Shown in pieces: positions 7,161 through 15,802 of a DNA stretch of 64,000 nt. Each line of letters begins with the position of its first letter. The stretch's first letter is position 1. Made by a program: the position numbers and the translations under genes. The notes under the pieces are model-generated. The model was not told the DNA's origin. It saw only the letters and a list, made by a program, of their open reading frames with translations, and made no database searches. This stretch comes from Microbacterium sp. 18062 (GTDB lineage: Bacteria; Actinomycetota; Actinomycetes; Actinomycetales; Microbacteriaceae): contig NZ_CACSKB010000007.1 of assembly GCF_902706225.1 (NCBI RefSeq), positions 1 through 64,000 of the forward strand, written 5' to 3'.

Positions 7161-8177
7161 GTGATCGAGACCGTCTTGGGCCAGCGGGATGCGGCGGAGC
7201 TCGGGCCGACCAGCATGCACGACCACGTGCTGAGCGACTCGTCCCGCCTGTGCCGGCCGGGGACCGACCCCGCTCCGGCCGGGGAGCGGGTGGGCGTGGA
7301 GGTGCTCGGATACCTGCGCTGGAACGCGCTCGCGCTCGCCGACAACCTGCGGCTCGACGATGCCGACCTCGCGGCCGCAGAGCTCGCGCTGGCGGTCGGC
7401 CGGGGCCAGCGTGCGCTCGTCGAGTGCTCCTCATGGGGTCTCGGTCCCGACCACGCCTCGTTCCCGGCCGTCGCCGCCGCCTCCGGGATGACGATCGTCA
7501 GCTCCTACGGCGCGTACATCCCGCGGACGGTTCCCGGCTGGATCGCGAACCTCACCGAGGCACAGCTCGAGGACCACCTCTTCGAGGCGCTGACGGTCGG
7601 CATCCCGGGCGCGACCTTCCGTGCGGGGATGCTCGGGATCATGGGCACGACCGGCGACCTCGAACGGCGGGAGCGCGAGCAGCTGCGCGCCGCCGCCCGT
7701 GCCGCGTCGCGGGCGGGAGCGAGCGTGTCGGTGCGGCTCGAGCCCGACGCCCGCCGCGGGCTCGAGGTGCTCGAGATCACCGCCGGTGAGGGCCTCGCGA
7801 ACGACCGGGTGGTGTTCACCAACGCCGACGAGTACATGGATCACGGATACTGGGCCGAGCTCGCCGATGCGGGGGCGGTGCTGGAGATGTGCTTCGGCAC
7901 CGAGGCCGTGCACGTCGGACGGATGGACAACCCCTCCGATCGCGAGCGGCTCGCCTTCTTCCCCGAGTTCGCCGCTGCCCGTCCCGGCGCACGGCACGTG
8001 CTGGGCGAGTCCGTGTGGACGAAGGCGCAGCTGCGTGCCTACGGCGGCCACGGCTACTCCTACCTGATGGCGCGGATCGTGCCCGAGCTCGTGTCCCGCG
8101 GCGTCGCAGCCGAACGGATCGACGGGATGCTGGTGACGGAGCCCCGGCGCCTGCTCGACCGACCGTCCGTCGCCTGA
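7161..8177 (+). CDS. Phosphotriesterase-fold protein PTE2
   Basis: 338 aa from a GTG at 7161 and paralogous to PTE1 (both start IETV, and share the GILG/GLLG-TT block, VS-RL, T/CN-D and SIW/SVWTK). It has an HDH at the N-terminal metal motif (residues about 20-22), but the other ligand positions of the family are substituted: the bridging Lys/Glu region reads GMLGIMGTT, and the later ligands read Arg (VSVRL), Asn (FTNAD) and Glu/Ser (GESVW). The C-terminal GGHGYSYL and MLVTEPRRLL motifs are normal. It is likely a lactonase/phosphotriesterase relative with altered chemistry, transcribed alone from operator C. Confidence 0.82.
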   Translation: MIETVLGQRDAAELGPTSMHDHVLSDSSRLCRPGTDPAPAGERVGVEVLGYLRWNALALADNLRLDDADLAAAELALAVGRGQRALVECSSWGLGPDHASFPAVAAASGMTIVSSYGAYIPRTVPGWIANLTEAQLEDHLFEALTVGIPGATFRAGMLGIMGTTGDLERREREQLRAAARAASRAGASVSVRLEPDARRGLEVLEITAGEGLANDRVVFTNADEYMDHGYWAELADAGAVLEMCFGTEAVHVGRMDNPSDRERLAFFPEFAAARPGARHVLGESVWTKAQLRAYGGHGYSYLMARIVPELVSRGVAAERIDGMLVTEPRRLLDRPSVA

Positions 8178-8184
8178 GCGCCGC

Positions 8185-8328
8185 TCACGCCGCCGCGTCG
8201 TGCATCACGCGGCCGCCCACGACCGTGCGGCGCACGGCGGCGGCCGCGAGCCCGCCCGCGACGGAGCCGGCCGCATCCATGGTCAGGATGTGTCCGAGGA
8301 CGAGGCGGGGGCGAACAAATGGATCCAT
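8185..8328 (-). pseudogene. Possible amidohydrolase remnant (47 codons)
   Basis: A short frame opens at ATG 8328, inside operator E, and ends at a TGA at 8185. Its end, VRRTVVGGRVMHD, looks like the typical C-terminus of Amidohydro_3/imidazolonepropionase-type enzymes, and its beginning, LVLGHILTMDA, looks like their N-terminus, as if a large internal deletion had joined the two ends. It could equally be a chance ORF in high-GC DNA. Its position under a regulon operator favours a decayed pathway gene. No Shine-Dalgarno is evident. Confidence 0.35.
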
Positions 8329-8348
8329 GTATCCTACTTTAGGATCCA
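8321..8348. promoter_or_regulatory. Operator E, upstream of the DAO-hyuA-hyuB operon
   Basis: On the minus strand this reads TGGATCC (8348 to 8342), 14 bases, TGGATCC (8327 to 8321), with TAAA after the first copy as in operators C and D. An extra GGATAC is embedded in the spacer. On the plus strand TAGGAT at 8340-8345 can serve as -10 for the oxidase gene. Confidence 0.75.
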
Positions 8349-8376
8349 TACCTCTCGATCGAGGACAGGAGGAGCC

Positions 8377-9321
8377 GTGCCGCAGTCGGTCGTCGTGGTC
8401 GGAGCCGGTGTCGTGGGCCTCAGCTGTGCCACGGAGCTCGTCGAGCGCGGGAATCGTGTGCGCGTGGTCGCGGCCGACCCGACCGGCGAGGTCTCCCGCG
8501 TCGCCGCCTCGCTGTGGGCGCCGTCGTTCGTCGAGCACAGTGAGCGGGTACGCGGCTGGGCCTACGAGACGCTCGCGCGGATCCGTCGCGACGCCGCCCC
8601 CGACGCCGGTGTGCGCGAGCAGCTCTCGCGCACGATCGGCACGGGCCCGTGGTCGCCCGATCCGTGGATGCGCGGGTTCGCGCCGGCGCTCCGCGACGAA
8701 CCGGGCGCGGCGCTGCCCGACGGATACGCGGCGGCGACGCTCGCGGTCGTGCCGCTGATCGACACGACGCGCTACCTGCCGTGGCTACGTGCCCGGCTGG
8801 CGGAATCCGGCGTGCAGGTCGAGCAGCGCACCCTCGGCGCGCTCGACGAGGCGGGCGACGCCGACGTCGTCGTGCTCGCCGCCGGCTGGGGCTCGGGGGC
8901 TCTCGCGCGGGATGCGGCGCTGTACCCGGTGCGCACCGAGACCCTGACGCTCACCGGCGTCGACCTCACGCACGCCACGATCGTGCGCGACGGGCCGCTG
9001 GCCCCCCTGTTCGTCGTGCCGAGGTTCGACGACGTGGTGATCGGCGGCGGCGCCGAGCGCGTGGCCGCGACGACGACGGCCCCCGACCCGTCGTCCGGCG
9101 CGGACCTGCTGGCTCGCGCGATCGCGGTCGAGCCCACGCTCGCCGGAGCGCGGGTGTCGGCACGCGCCGTCGGCCTCCGTCCCGCCCGCGACACCGTGCG
9201 CGTGGAGCGCGAACGGATCGCGGGGCGGCGCGTCGTGCACTGCTACGGACACGGAGGCGCGGGGATCGCTCTCTCCTGGGGGACCGCGCGCGTCGCGGCG
9301 GATCTGGTGGAGGCGACATGA
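8377..9321 (+). CDS. FAD-dependent oxidoreductase, D-amino acid oxidase family
   Basis: 314 aa from a GTG at 8377 preceded by AGGAGGAG. The N-terminal Rossmann FAD motif is VVVVGAGVVGLS (residues 4-15), followed by an acidic patch and ASLWAP, the flavin-contacting segment typical of DAO/D-aspartate oxidases. The C-terminal GHGGAGIALSWGTA is the second FAD-binding signature of this family. The enzyme would oxidise an amino acid or imino acid to an imine with H2O2 release, which would supply substrates for the Rid proteins. It overlaps hyuA by ATGA and is first in a three-gene operon. Sarcosine-oxidase-like activity is also possible within this fold. Confidence 0.87.
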   Translation: MPQSVVVVGAGVVGLSCATELVERGNRVRVVAADPTGEVSRVAASLWAPSFVEHSERVRGWAYETLARIRRDAAPDAGVREQLSRTIGTGPWSPDPWMRGFAPALRDEPGAALPDGYAAATLAVVPLIDTTRYLPWLRARLAESGVQVEQRTLGALDEAGDADVVVLAAGWGSGALARDAALYPVRTETLTLTGVDLTHATIVRDGPLAPLFVVPRFDDVVIGGGAERVAATTTAPDPSSGADLLARAIAVEPTLAGARVSARAVGLRPARDTVRVERERIAGRRVVHCYGHGGAGIALSWGTARVAADLVEAT

Positions 9322-11366
9322 CGGGTCCGCACGTGATCGCGGTCGACATCGGCGGGACGCACACGGATGCGGCGCTCGTCACCGCGGACGGCGAGCTCCA
9401 CGTGCACAAGGTGAGATCGACGCCGTCCGATCCGGGCATCGCGCTCCTCGACGCGATCGACGGGCTCCTCGAGGCGTCGGGGCTCTCGATCGGCGACATC
9501 GCCGCCGTCGTCCACGGCACGACCGTCGCGACCAACGCGGTCATCATGTCCGACTACGCCCGGGTCGGGCTGCTGGTCACCGCGGGGTTCGAGGACATCC
9601 TCGACATCGGCACCCAGCAGCGCGTCGACCTCTACGACCCGTGGCGGCCTCGACCGGCGCCGCTCGTGCCCCGTGCGCTCGTGCGGGGCGTGCGCGAGCG
9701 CACGGGCTCCGACGGCTCCGTCGTCACTCCGCTCGACGAGGACGACGTGCGCCGAGCGGCGCGCGCCTGGCGGGACGAGGTCGACGCGGTGGCCGTCGCC
9801 TTCCTCTTCTCCTTCGCCGACGCCGCGCACGAGCGGCGCGCGGCGCGCATCCTCGAAGAGACCCTTCCCGGGGTTCCGGTCACGGTGTCGTCGGTCGTCG
9901 CGCCGGAGTTCCGCGAGTACCCGCGCACCGCCACGACGGCGCTGAACGCGGCGCTGCTGCCCCGCAGCGGCGGCTACATCGAGCGCCTCGACGCCCGGCT
10001 GCGCGCCCGCGGGTTCGCGGGCGCCTTCCAGCTCATGACCTCGACCGGCGGAGTGGTGCCGGCGACGCTCGCTGCCCGCGCCCCCGTGACCCTTCTCGTC
10101 TCTGGCCCCGCGGCCGGTGCGGTCGCAGCGGCCGCGCTCGGCCGCCGGCTCGGCGAGCCCGACATCGTGATGCTCGACGTCGGCGGCACGAGTGCGGACG
10201 TCGCCGTCATCACCGACGGCGAGCCGCAGCGCCGCTACCGCGGCGAGGTCGGCGGGATGCCCGTGGCGCTCCCGCAGATAGACGTGCTGCCCATCGGCGC
10301 GGGCGGCGGATCCCTCGCCCGCGTCGACGTCCACGGCTTGCTCGCGGTCGGCCCCGAGAGCGCGGGAGCCGACCCCGGGCCCGCCGCATACGGCACCGGC
10401 GAGCGTCCCACGGTGACCGACGCGCACCTCGTGCGCGGCTCCCTCGATCCCGGCGGCTTCCTCGGCGGCGCGCTGCCGCTTCATCCCGGTCGTGCGGCGG
10501 CGGCGATCCGCGATCACGTCGGGAAGCCGCTCGGGCTCCCTCTCGAGGCCGCGGCGGGCAGCGTCATCCGCATCGCCGACGGCCGCATGGCCGACGCGAT
10601 CCGGGCGCTCACGGTCGCCAGGGGCGTGGACGTCCGCAGGCTCGCGCTCATGGCGTTCGGCGGCGCAGGCCCGCTGCACGCGTGCGCCATCGCGGAGGAT
10701 CTCGGCATCGACCGCGTCCTCGTGCCGCGATACCCGGGCCTGACGTCCGCTCTGGGACTCCTCATGGGCGACGGCCGCTACGACCTGGCCCGTACGCACG
10801 TCGGAGTGCTCCGGTCGCTCGACGCGGCGCGTGTGGCCGAGATCGTCGCCGAGCTCGTGGACGAGGCTGCCCGGATGCTGCGGGCGGCGGGCGTCGCGGG
10901 CGAGCCGACGATCGGCCTCGACGCGGATCTGCGGTACGCGGGCCAGGCGTATGAGCTCACGGTCGCCGTCTCCGACGACGCCGGTGGCGGCATCGCCGAC
11001 GTGGCCGCCCTCGAACGGCGCTTCCGTCTCGCCCACGAGTCGGCGTACGGCCACGCCTGGGAGCACGCGCCGGTCGAGCTCGTGACGCTGCGGGTGCGTG
11101 TCCGGGTGCCGAGGCTCGCCGCCGACTGGCTCGGCGCGCCCTCCGGCGCCGGTGCGGCGGCACCGCGCCGGCGCACCGGCTTCGACGCGGAGGGCGTGCC
11201 GGTCGACTACGCCGTCCTCGACCGGCGCGACGTGCGCACGGGGCTCGCGGGGCCCGCGCTCGTCTCTCAGACCGACACGACCACGCTGATCCCCCGGGGC
11301 TGGCGCGTCGACCGCGTCGACGGGATCGGGATGGTGCTGCGGCGCGATGACGGAGGACGATCATGA
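9318..11366 (+). CDS. hyuA: Hydantoinase/oxoprolinase family protein, ATPase subunit
   Basis: 682 aa, normal for HyuA. It carries the ASKHA-type phosphate motifs VDIGGTHTD (about residues 9-17), HGTTVATNAVI (about 65-75), MLDVGGTSADVAV (about 283-295) and GAGGGSLARVD. Together with HyuB it forms ATP-dependent hydantoinases, N-methylhydantoinases, 5-oxoprolinase-type or acetone-carboxylase-like enzymes that open a cyclic amide or carboxylate at the cost of ATP. Start ATG 9318 overlaps the DAO stop, and its own stop overlaps hyuB. Family membership is certain, the substrate is not. Confidence 0.93.
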   Translation: MTGPHVIAVDIGGTHTDAALVTADGELHVHKVRSTPSDPGIALLDAIDGLLEASGLSIGDIAAVVHGTTVATNAVIMSDYARVGLLVTAGFEDILDIGTQQRVDLYDPWRPRPAPLVPRALVRGVRERTGSDGSVVTPLDEDDVRRAARAWRDEVDAVAVAFLFSFADAAHERRAARILEETLPGVPVTVSSVVAPEFREYPRTATTALNAALLPRSGGYIERLDARLRARGFAGAFQLMTSTGGVVPATLAARAPVTLLVSGPAAGAVAAAALGRRLGEPDIVMLDVGGTSADVAVITDGEPQRRYRGEVGGMPVALPQIDVLPIGAGGGSLARVDVHGLLAVGPESAGADPGPAAYGTGERPTVTDAHLVRGSLDPGGFLGGALPLHPGRAAAAIRDHVGKPLGLPLEAAAGSVIRIADGRMADAIRALTVARGVDVRRLALMAFGGAGPLHACAIAEDLGIDRVLVPRYPGLTSALGLLMGDGRYDLARTHVGVLRSLDAARVAEIVAELVDEAARMLRAAGVAGEPTIGLDADLRYAGQAYELTVAVSDDAGGGIADVAALERRFRLAHESAYGHAWEHAPVELVTLRVRVRVPRLAADWLGAPSGAGAAAPRRRTGFDAEGVPVDYAVLDRRDVRTGLAGPALVSQTDTTTLIPRGWRVDRVDGIGMVLRRDDGGRS

Positions 11367-12970
11367 GAGTCGCCGACCCGGTGGTGCGGGAGCTGCTGTG
11401 GAACGGGTTCGAGGCGGTGGTCGGGGAGATGTCGCTGCTGCTCCAGCGCAGCTCGTTCTCGCCGATGATCCGGGAGATGCTCGACTTCTCGTGCGGCTTC
11501 CTGGACGCCGACGGCAGGCTCGTCGCGGACTCCCACCTCATCCCCGCCCAGGCGGGCACGCTCGAGTTCGCGCTGGCCGGGGCGCTCGCCCGCACGGGTC
11601 CCCTGGCCGACGGGGACGTCGTGGTGACGAACGACCCCTACCAGGGTGCGACCCATCTGCCCGACCTCGAGGTGTTCGCCCCTGTGTACGCGGAGGGGCG
11701 GCTGCTCGGATACGTCGCCGCCGTGGCGCACCACGTCGACATCGGCGGGATCGCCGCGCGCAACCGCGGTGCGTCGCCGGGGTCGGCCGCGTCGCGCGAC
11801 CTGTTCGAGGAGGGCCTGCAGCTCCCGCCGGTGAAGCTGGTCGACCGGGGGGTGCGCAACGACGCCCTCTGGGACGTGCTGCTGCGCAACGTCCGTGATC
11901 CGGAGTCGGTCGCCGGCGACGTCACCGCCCAGCTGTCGGCCTGTGCGCGCGGCATCGACCGCATCCGGGCGCTCGCGACGAGGTACGGTCCCCATCGGGT
12001 CGTGGACGCGGCGGCCGACCTCATCGACGACACGACGGCGCGCGCCGCGGCGATCATGCGCGCGTGGCCGTCGCGCACCGTGCGGGCGACGGGGCTCCTC
12101 GACGGCGACGGGCTGCGCTACGAGGAGCCGCTGCGGGTCGAGGTGGCCGTCACCGTGCGCGACGGCCGCATGATCGTCGATCTGGCGGGCTCCGCCGATC
12201 AGACGACCGGAACCTTCAACGTGCCCTGGTCGAGCACCTGCTCGGGGCTCGCCTACGCGTTGCGCTGCTTCCTCGGCACGGACGTCCGCCAGAACCACGG
12301 CTACATGTCCCGCATCGAGGCGCGGGCCCCCGAGGGGTCGCTCTTCCGCCCGCGCCGACCGGCGGCCGTGGTCTCGCGGCACATGGCCGTGCAGGTGCTG
12401 ACGGACGCCGTGTTCCGCGCCCTCGGCGAGCTGCTGCCGGACCGTGCGGTGGCGGCGAGCCACGTGTCGTTCCCGACGCTCCTGATGCGCGCCGTGGATC
12501 CGCGCACCGGAGCGCAGAAGACGCTGATGGACACGGTCGGCGGCGGAGGCGGCGCCCGGCCGGGGGTACCCGGCGACGACGGCATCGACTCGTACACCTC
12601 CAACTGTGCTCTGATCCCGGCCGAGGTCATCGAGCTCGAGTACCCCTGGCGCGTTCAGGCGTGCGAGCTCGTCGACGACAGCGCGGGGAAGGGCCGCTGG
12701 CGCGGGGGGCGCGCCGTGCGCCGCGACTACGAGCTGCTCGCCGACGAGGCCACCGGCCGCGTCGCGGCGGAGCAGCGTCGCGAGGGGCACGGCGCGCGCG
12801 GTGTCGCGGGGGGCGGTGACGGTGCTCCGGCCGGCGTCGCGGTGCGCCGCCGGGGCGGGACCGGCTGGGAGCCCGTTCCCGTCGAGGTCACGACGCTGAG
12901 CGTCTGCCGCGGCGACGTGGTGCGGCTGACCGCCGCGGGCGGGGGCGGATACGGCCCACCCGACGTGTAA
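11363..12970 (+). CDS. hyuB: Hydantoinase B/oxoprolinase family protein
   Basis: 535 aa, full-length HyuB. The diagnostic NDPYQGATHLPD is at about residues 90-101, followed by VAHHVDIGG, and the C-terminal GGGGYGPP is typical. The ATG at 11363 overlaps the hyuA stop by four bases, giving coupled stoichiometric synthesis of the two subunits. It ends the DAO-hyuA-hyuB operon; the promoter of the ABC importer follows with operator F. The gene trio suggests sequential oxidation and ring opening of a lactam or hydantoin. Confidence 0.93.
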   Translation: MRVADPVVRELLWNGFEAVVGEMSLLLQRSSFSPMIREMLDFSCGFLDADGRLVADSHLIPAQAGTLEFALAGALARTGPLADGDVVVTNDPYQGATHLPDLEVFAPVYAEGRLLGYVAAVAHHVDIGGIAARNRGASPGSAASRDLFEEGLQLPPVKLVDRGVRNDALWDVLLRNVRDPESVAGDVTAQLSACARGIDRIRALATRYGPHRVVDAAADLIDDTTARAAAIMRAWPSRTVRATGLLDGDGLRYEEPLRVEVAVTVRDGRMIVDLAGSADQTTGTFNVPWSSTCSGLAYALRCFLGTDVRQNHGYMSRIEARAPEGSLFRPRRPAAVVSRHMAVQVLTDAVFRALGELLPDRAVAASHVSFPTLLMRAVDPRTGAQKTLMDTVGGGGGARPGVPGDDGIDSYTSNCALIPAEVIELEYPWRVQACELVDDSAGKGRWRGGRAVRRDYELLADEATGRVAAEQRREGHGARGVAGGGDGAPAGVAVRRRGGTGWEPVPVEVTTLSVCRGDVVRLTAAGGGGYGPPDV

Positions 12971-12987
12971 TCCAATCGAAATCTATA

Positions 12988-13015
12988 TGGATGCATACTT
13001 GGAACGATTGGATCC
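12988..13015. promoter_or_regulatory. Operator F, upstream of the Dpp-type ABC importer
   Basis: TGGATGC at 12988-12994 and TGGATCC at 13009-13015 with 14 bases between. It is the least perfect of the six sites but keeps the exact 21-bp period. It lies 87 bases upstream of the substrate-binding protein start. Confidence 0.68.
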
Positions 13016-13101
13016 ATGCCCGGTCGCCCGGTCACCCGCTCCGTGGACCCACCCGTTCCATCGATCGTGCACCATCCCCCAACGCCCGTAGAGGAGATCA
13101 C

Positions 13102-14673
13102 GTGATCAACAAGAAGGCCATCGTCGTCGTAGCGCTCGTCAGCGCAGCGGGGCTCGTGCTGACCGCCTGCGCCGGTGAAGGGTCGTCCACGCAGACGACG
13201 TCCACCGCCGACGGTGTCATCAACACCGAGCTCTGGTACGCCCCCACGAACTTCGACCCCGCGCTCGCCTCCGGCTCCTCCGACGTCTCGGTGGCCCGGC
13301 TCGGGTTCGACACCCTGCTGCGCAAGGGCGAGACCGAGGGCTTCATCGGCGGCCTCGCCACCGACTGGGAGGCCGCGTCGGGTGCGGAGTACACGTTCAC
13401 GATCCGTGACGATGCGACCTGCGCCGACGGCACCGTGATCACCCCGTCGATCGTCGCCGCCTCCCTCGAGTACTTCGCGGCCTCGGAGGACTCGGCGGCG
13501 CAGGCCTCGAAGGCATCGGTCTTCGGCCCCGGAGAGGTCACGATCACCGCGGACGACGACGCGGGCACCGTGGCGATCGATCTGTCCGAGGCGTACTCGG
13601 AGGTCTTCAACGGTCTCACCTCGGAGGTCACCGGCATCATCTGCCCCGCAGGTCTCGAGGATCCCGAGGGGCTCGCGGCCGGGACCGTCGACGGCGCCTG
13701 GTCGGGCCCGTACACGCTCGAGAGCTTCTCTGCGGGCGTCAGCGCGACCTACACCCTTCGCGACGACTACGACGCGTGGCCGGACTGGTCGGGCGTCGAC
13801 GGGACCCCGGCGGGCACGATCAACATCACGGTCTCCTCCGACTCGAACACGAGCGCCAACCTCGTCGCCTCCGGCGGTGTCGACATCACACGCTTCTACG
13901 ACGCGAACGCGGAGCGTTTCGTCGACGACGACGCCTACTCGTACGTGACGCTGCCGAGCTCGGCCTACACGCTGATCTTCAATCAGAACGCGGGCAGCGG
14001 CTCGGTCTTCATCGATCGTCCCGACCTGCGGGTCGCGGTCTCCGAGGCGATCGACAAGGAAGGCTTCAACGCCGCCGGCCTCGACGGACTCGGCACCGCG
14101 CTCACCACCGTCACCGCCTCGACGGTGCCGAACACGATCGACGGCTCCGACCTGCTGCCGGAGCTCGATGCGGCCGCGGCATCCGACGCGCTCACCGGAA
14201 CGACGATCCGCCTGCTGGCGATGTCGAACTGGGACTCGGCGATCGACTTCCTCGCCGAGTCGCTGCGCGCGGCCGGTGCGACCGTCGAGCTCTCTGTGCT
14301 GGACCCGGCCGACTGGCAGTCGCAGATGCGCACCCAGCCCGAGAAGTGGGACATCGCCCTGAACGCGACGAACGTGAGCAACCCGCTCAGCCAGGCGATC
14401 GCCACCTACGTCGGGCCGTCGGCGGCAGACGGCGGCCGCAACATCGGCGGCGCCGACAATGCGGAGGGCTACGCGTTCCTGCAGGCGGGTCTCGCCGCCG
14501 GCGACCCCGAGGAGCAGGCGGCCAACTTCGAGGCGGCGCAGACCACGATCCTCGAGGACGTGTCGATGACCCCGCTCATCACGGACACCCACTTCGTGAT
14601 CGCCCGCGAGGGCTTCGCGTCGAGCGTGTTCTCGGGCTACTGGGACATCTCGTCGATGCGGATCACCGGCTGA
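13102..14673 (+). CDS. ABC transporter substrate-binding lipoprotein (SBP family 5, Dpp/Opp type)
   Basis: 523 aa from a GTG at 13102 behind GAGGAGA. A lipoprotein signal peptide is clear: basic VINKK, hydrophobic core, lipobox LTAC with the lipidated Cys near residue 23. Family-5 landmarks include the TELWYAPTNFDPALASG start of the mature domain and DLRVAVSEAIDKEGFN, the conserved region around the hinge. It captures the island's substrate (peptide-like, amide or opine-sized) at the cell surface for the permease and ATPase genes downstream. Acidic composition of the mature part is typical for exported actinobacterial binding proteins. Confidence 0.9.
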   Translation: MINKKAIVVVALVSAAGLVLTACAGEGSSTQTTSTADGVINTELWYAPTNFDPALASGSSDVSVARLGFDTLLRKGETEGFIGGLATDWEAASGAEYTFTIRDDATCADGTVITPSIVAASLEYFAASEDSAAQASKASVFGPGEVTITADDDAGTVAIDLSEAYSEVFNGLTSEVTGIICPAGLEDPEGLAAGTVDGAWSGPYTLESFSAGVSATYTLRDDYDAWPDWSGVDGTPAGTINITVSSDSNTSANLVASGGVDITRFYDANAERFVDDDAYSYVTLPSSAYTLIFNQNAGSGSVFIDRPDLRVAVSEAIDKEGFNAAGLDGLGTALTTVTASTVPNTIDGSDLLPELDAAAASDALTGTTIRLLAMSNWDSAIDFLAESLRAAGATVELSVLDPADWQSQMRTQPEKWDIALNATNVSNPLSQAIATYVGPSAADGGRNIGGADNAEGYAFLQAGLAAGDPEEQAANFEAAQTTILEDVSMTPLITDTHFVIAREGFASSVFSGYWDISSMRITG

Positions 14674-14687
14674 GGCGACACGCGATG

Positions 14688-14705
14688 CCGAGCGAGACCG
14701 CTCGG
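14688..14705 (+). terminator. Small intercistronic hairpin
   Basis: A 7-bp perfect stem CCGAGCG/CGCTCGG with an AGAC tetraloop lies 15 bases after the binding-protein stop. Such hairpins often stabilise or partly terminate binding-protein transcripts so that more of it is made than of the permeases; that role is inferred. Confidence 0.4.
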
Positions 14706-14734
14706 ATGAACCGGACGAACGAGGAGACCACGAG

Positions 14735-15802
14735 GTGAGCGACACCATCGTCGATCGGCGGGACGACTCGTCCTCCGGTCCACCGCCTGCGAGCCGGCCC
14801 CGCCCGGACGGCTCGCAGGCGGTGAAGGCGAGCAGCCTCGCGGGGGCGTGGCGGCGGTTCGCCATGCGCCGCGGCATCGCGCTGGTCGTCAACATCGTGC
14901 TGCTCGTGCTCGTCACGTTCTTCATCGTGCAGCTGATCCCGGGCGACCCGGCCGCCGCGATCGCGGGAGAGGATGCGAGCCAGACCGAGGTCGACCAGAT
15001 CCGGGTCGAGCTCGGACTCGACCAGCCCTGGCCGGTGCAGCTCGGCACCTACCTCGTGCAGGTCGCCCAAGGCGACTTCGGCACCTCGTTCCAGTACAAG
15101 GTGCCGGCGATGCAGATCGTGGGAGCCGCCGCGCCCTACACGTTCGCGATCGCCTTCACCTCGCTGATCATCTTCCTCGTGGTGGGGCTCGCCCTCGGCA
15201 TGGCGGTGGGCATCATCACGCGCGGCGACCGTCACCGATGGCTCGACCACTCGTTCAACATCGGTGCGGGAATCGTCTCCTCCATCCCCGCGTACGTGCA
15301 GGCGACCATCCTGGTCACCGTGTTCGCGGTGTGGCTGGCCATCCTGCCGCCCGCCTACTCGCCGGCGTACAACGTGGTGCAGTCCGCGATCCTGCCGATC
15401 GCGGCGCTGAGCATCGGCTGCATCGCGAGCGTCGCCCGCATCGTGCGACGGGAGGCCGCCGTCATCCTCGAGCAGGACTACATGCGCACCGCGCGCGGAT
15501 GGCGGCTCCGGCCCGCGACGCTGTACGCGAAGCACCTGCTCCCCAACCTGCTCACCACGGCGCTCACGCTCTCCGGGATCATCCTCACGGCGCTGCTCGG
15601 CTCGACGCTGATCGTGGAGGCGGTCTTCGCGTGGCCCGGGCTCGGCAGCGTCGTCGTGCAGGCGATCTCGGAGTACAAGGACTACCCGGTCATCCGGGCA
15701 TCCGTGTTCGTGATCGGGGCGATCTCGCTCATGTTCAACCTGGCGATCGACGTGGTCCTCGGTCTCATCGACCCGCGAACCCTGGGAGACGACCGTGGCT
15801 AG
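14735..15802 (+). CDS. ABC transporter permease (DppB/OppB type)
   Basis: 355 aa from a GTG at 14735 behind GAGGAGA. A charged, proline-rich N-terminal tail of about 40 residues precedes six transmembrane segments. Family signatures are visible: FFIVQLIPGDPA in the first periplasmic region and the EAA-loop segment TARGWRLRPATLYAKHLLPN. The stop (15800-15802) overlaps the next start by eight bases. It pairs with the fused permease-ATPase downstream. Confidence 0.92.
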   Translation: MSDTIVDRRDDSSSGPPPASRPRPDGSQAVKASSLAGAWRRFAMRRGIALVVNIVLLVLVTFFIVQLIPGDPAAAIAGEDASQTEVDQIRVELGLDQPWPVQLGTYLVQVAQGDFGTSFQYKVPAMQIVGAAAPYTFAIAFTSLIIFLVVGLALGMAVGIITRGDRHRWLDHSFNIGAGIVSSIPAYVQATILVTVFAVWLAILPPAYSPAYNVVQSAILPIAALSIGCIASVARIVRREAAVILEQDYMRTARGWRLRPATLYAKHLLPNLLTTALTLSGIILTALLGSTLIVEAVFAWPGLGSVVVQAISEYKDYPVIRASVFVIGAISLMFNLAIDVVLGLIDPRTLGDDRG

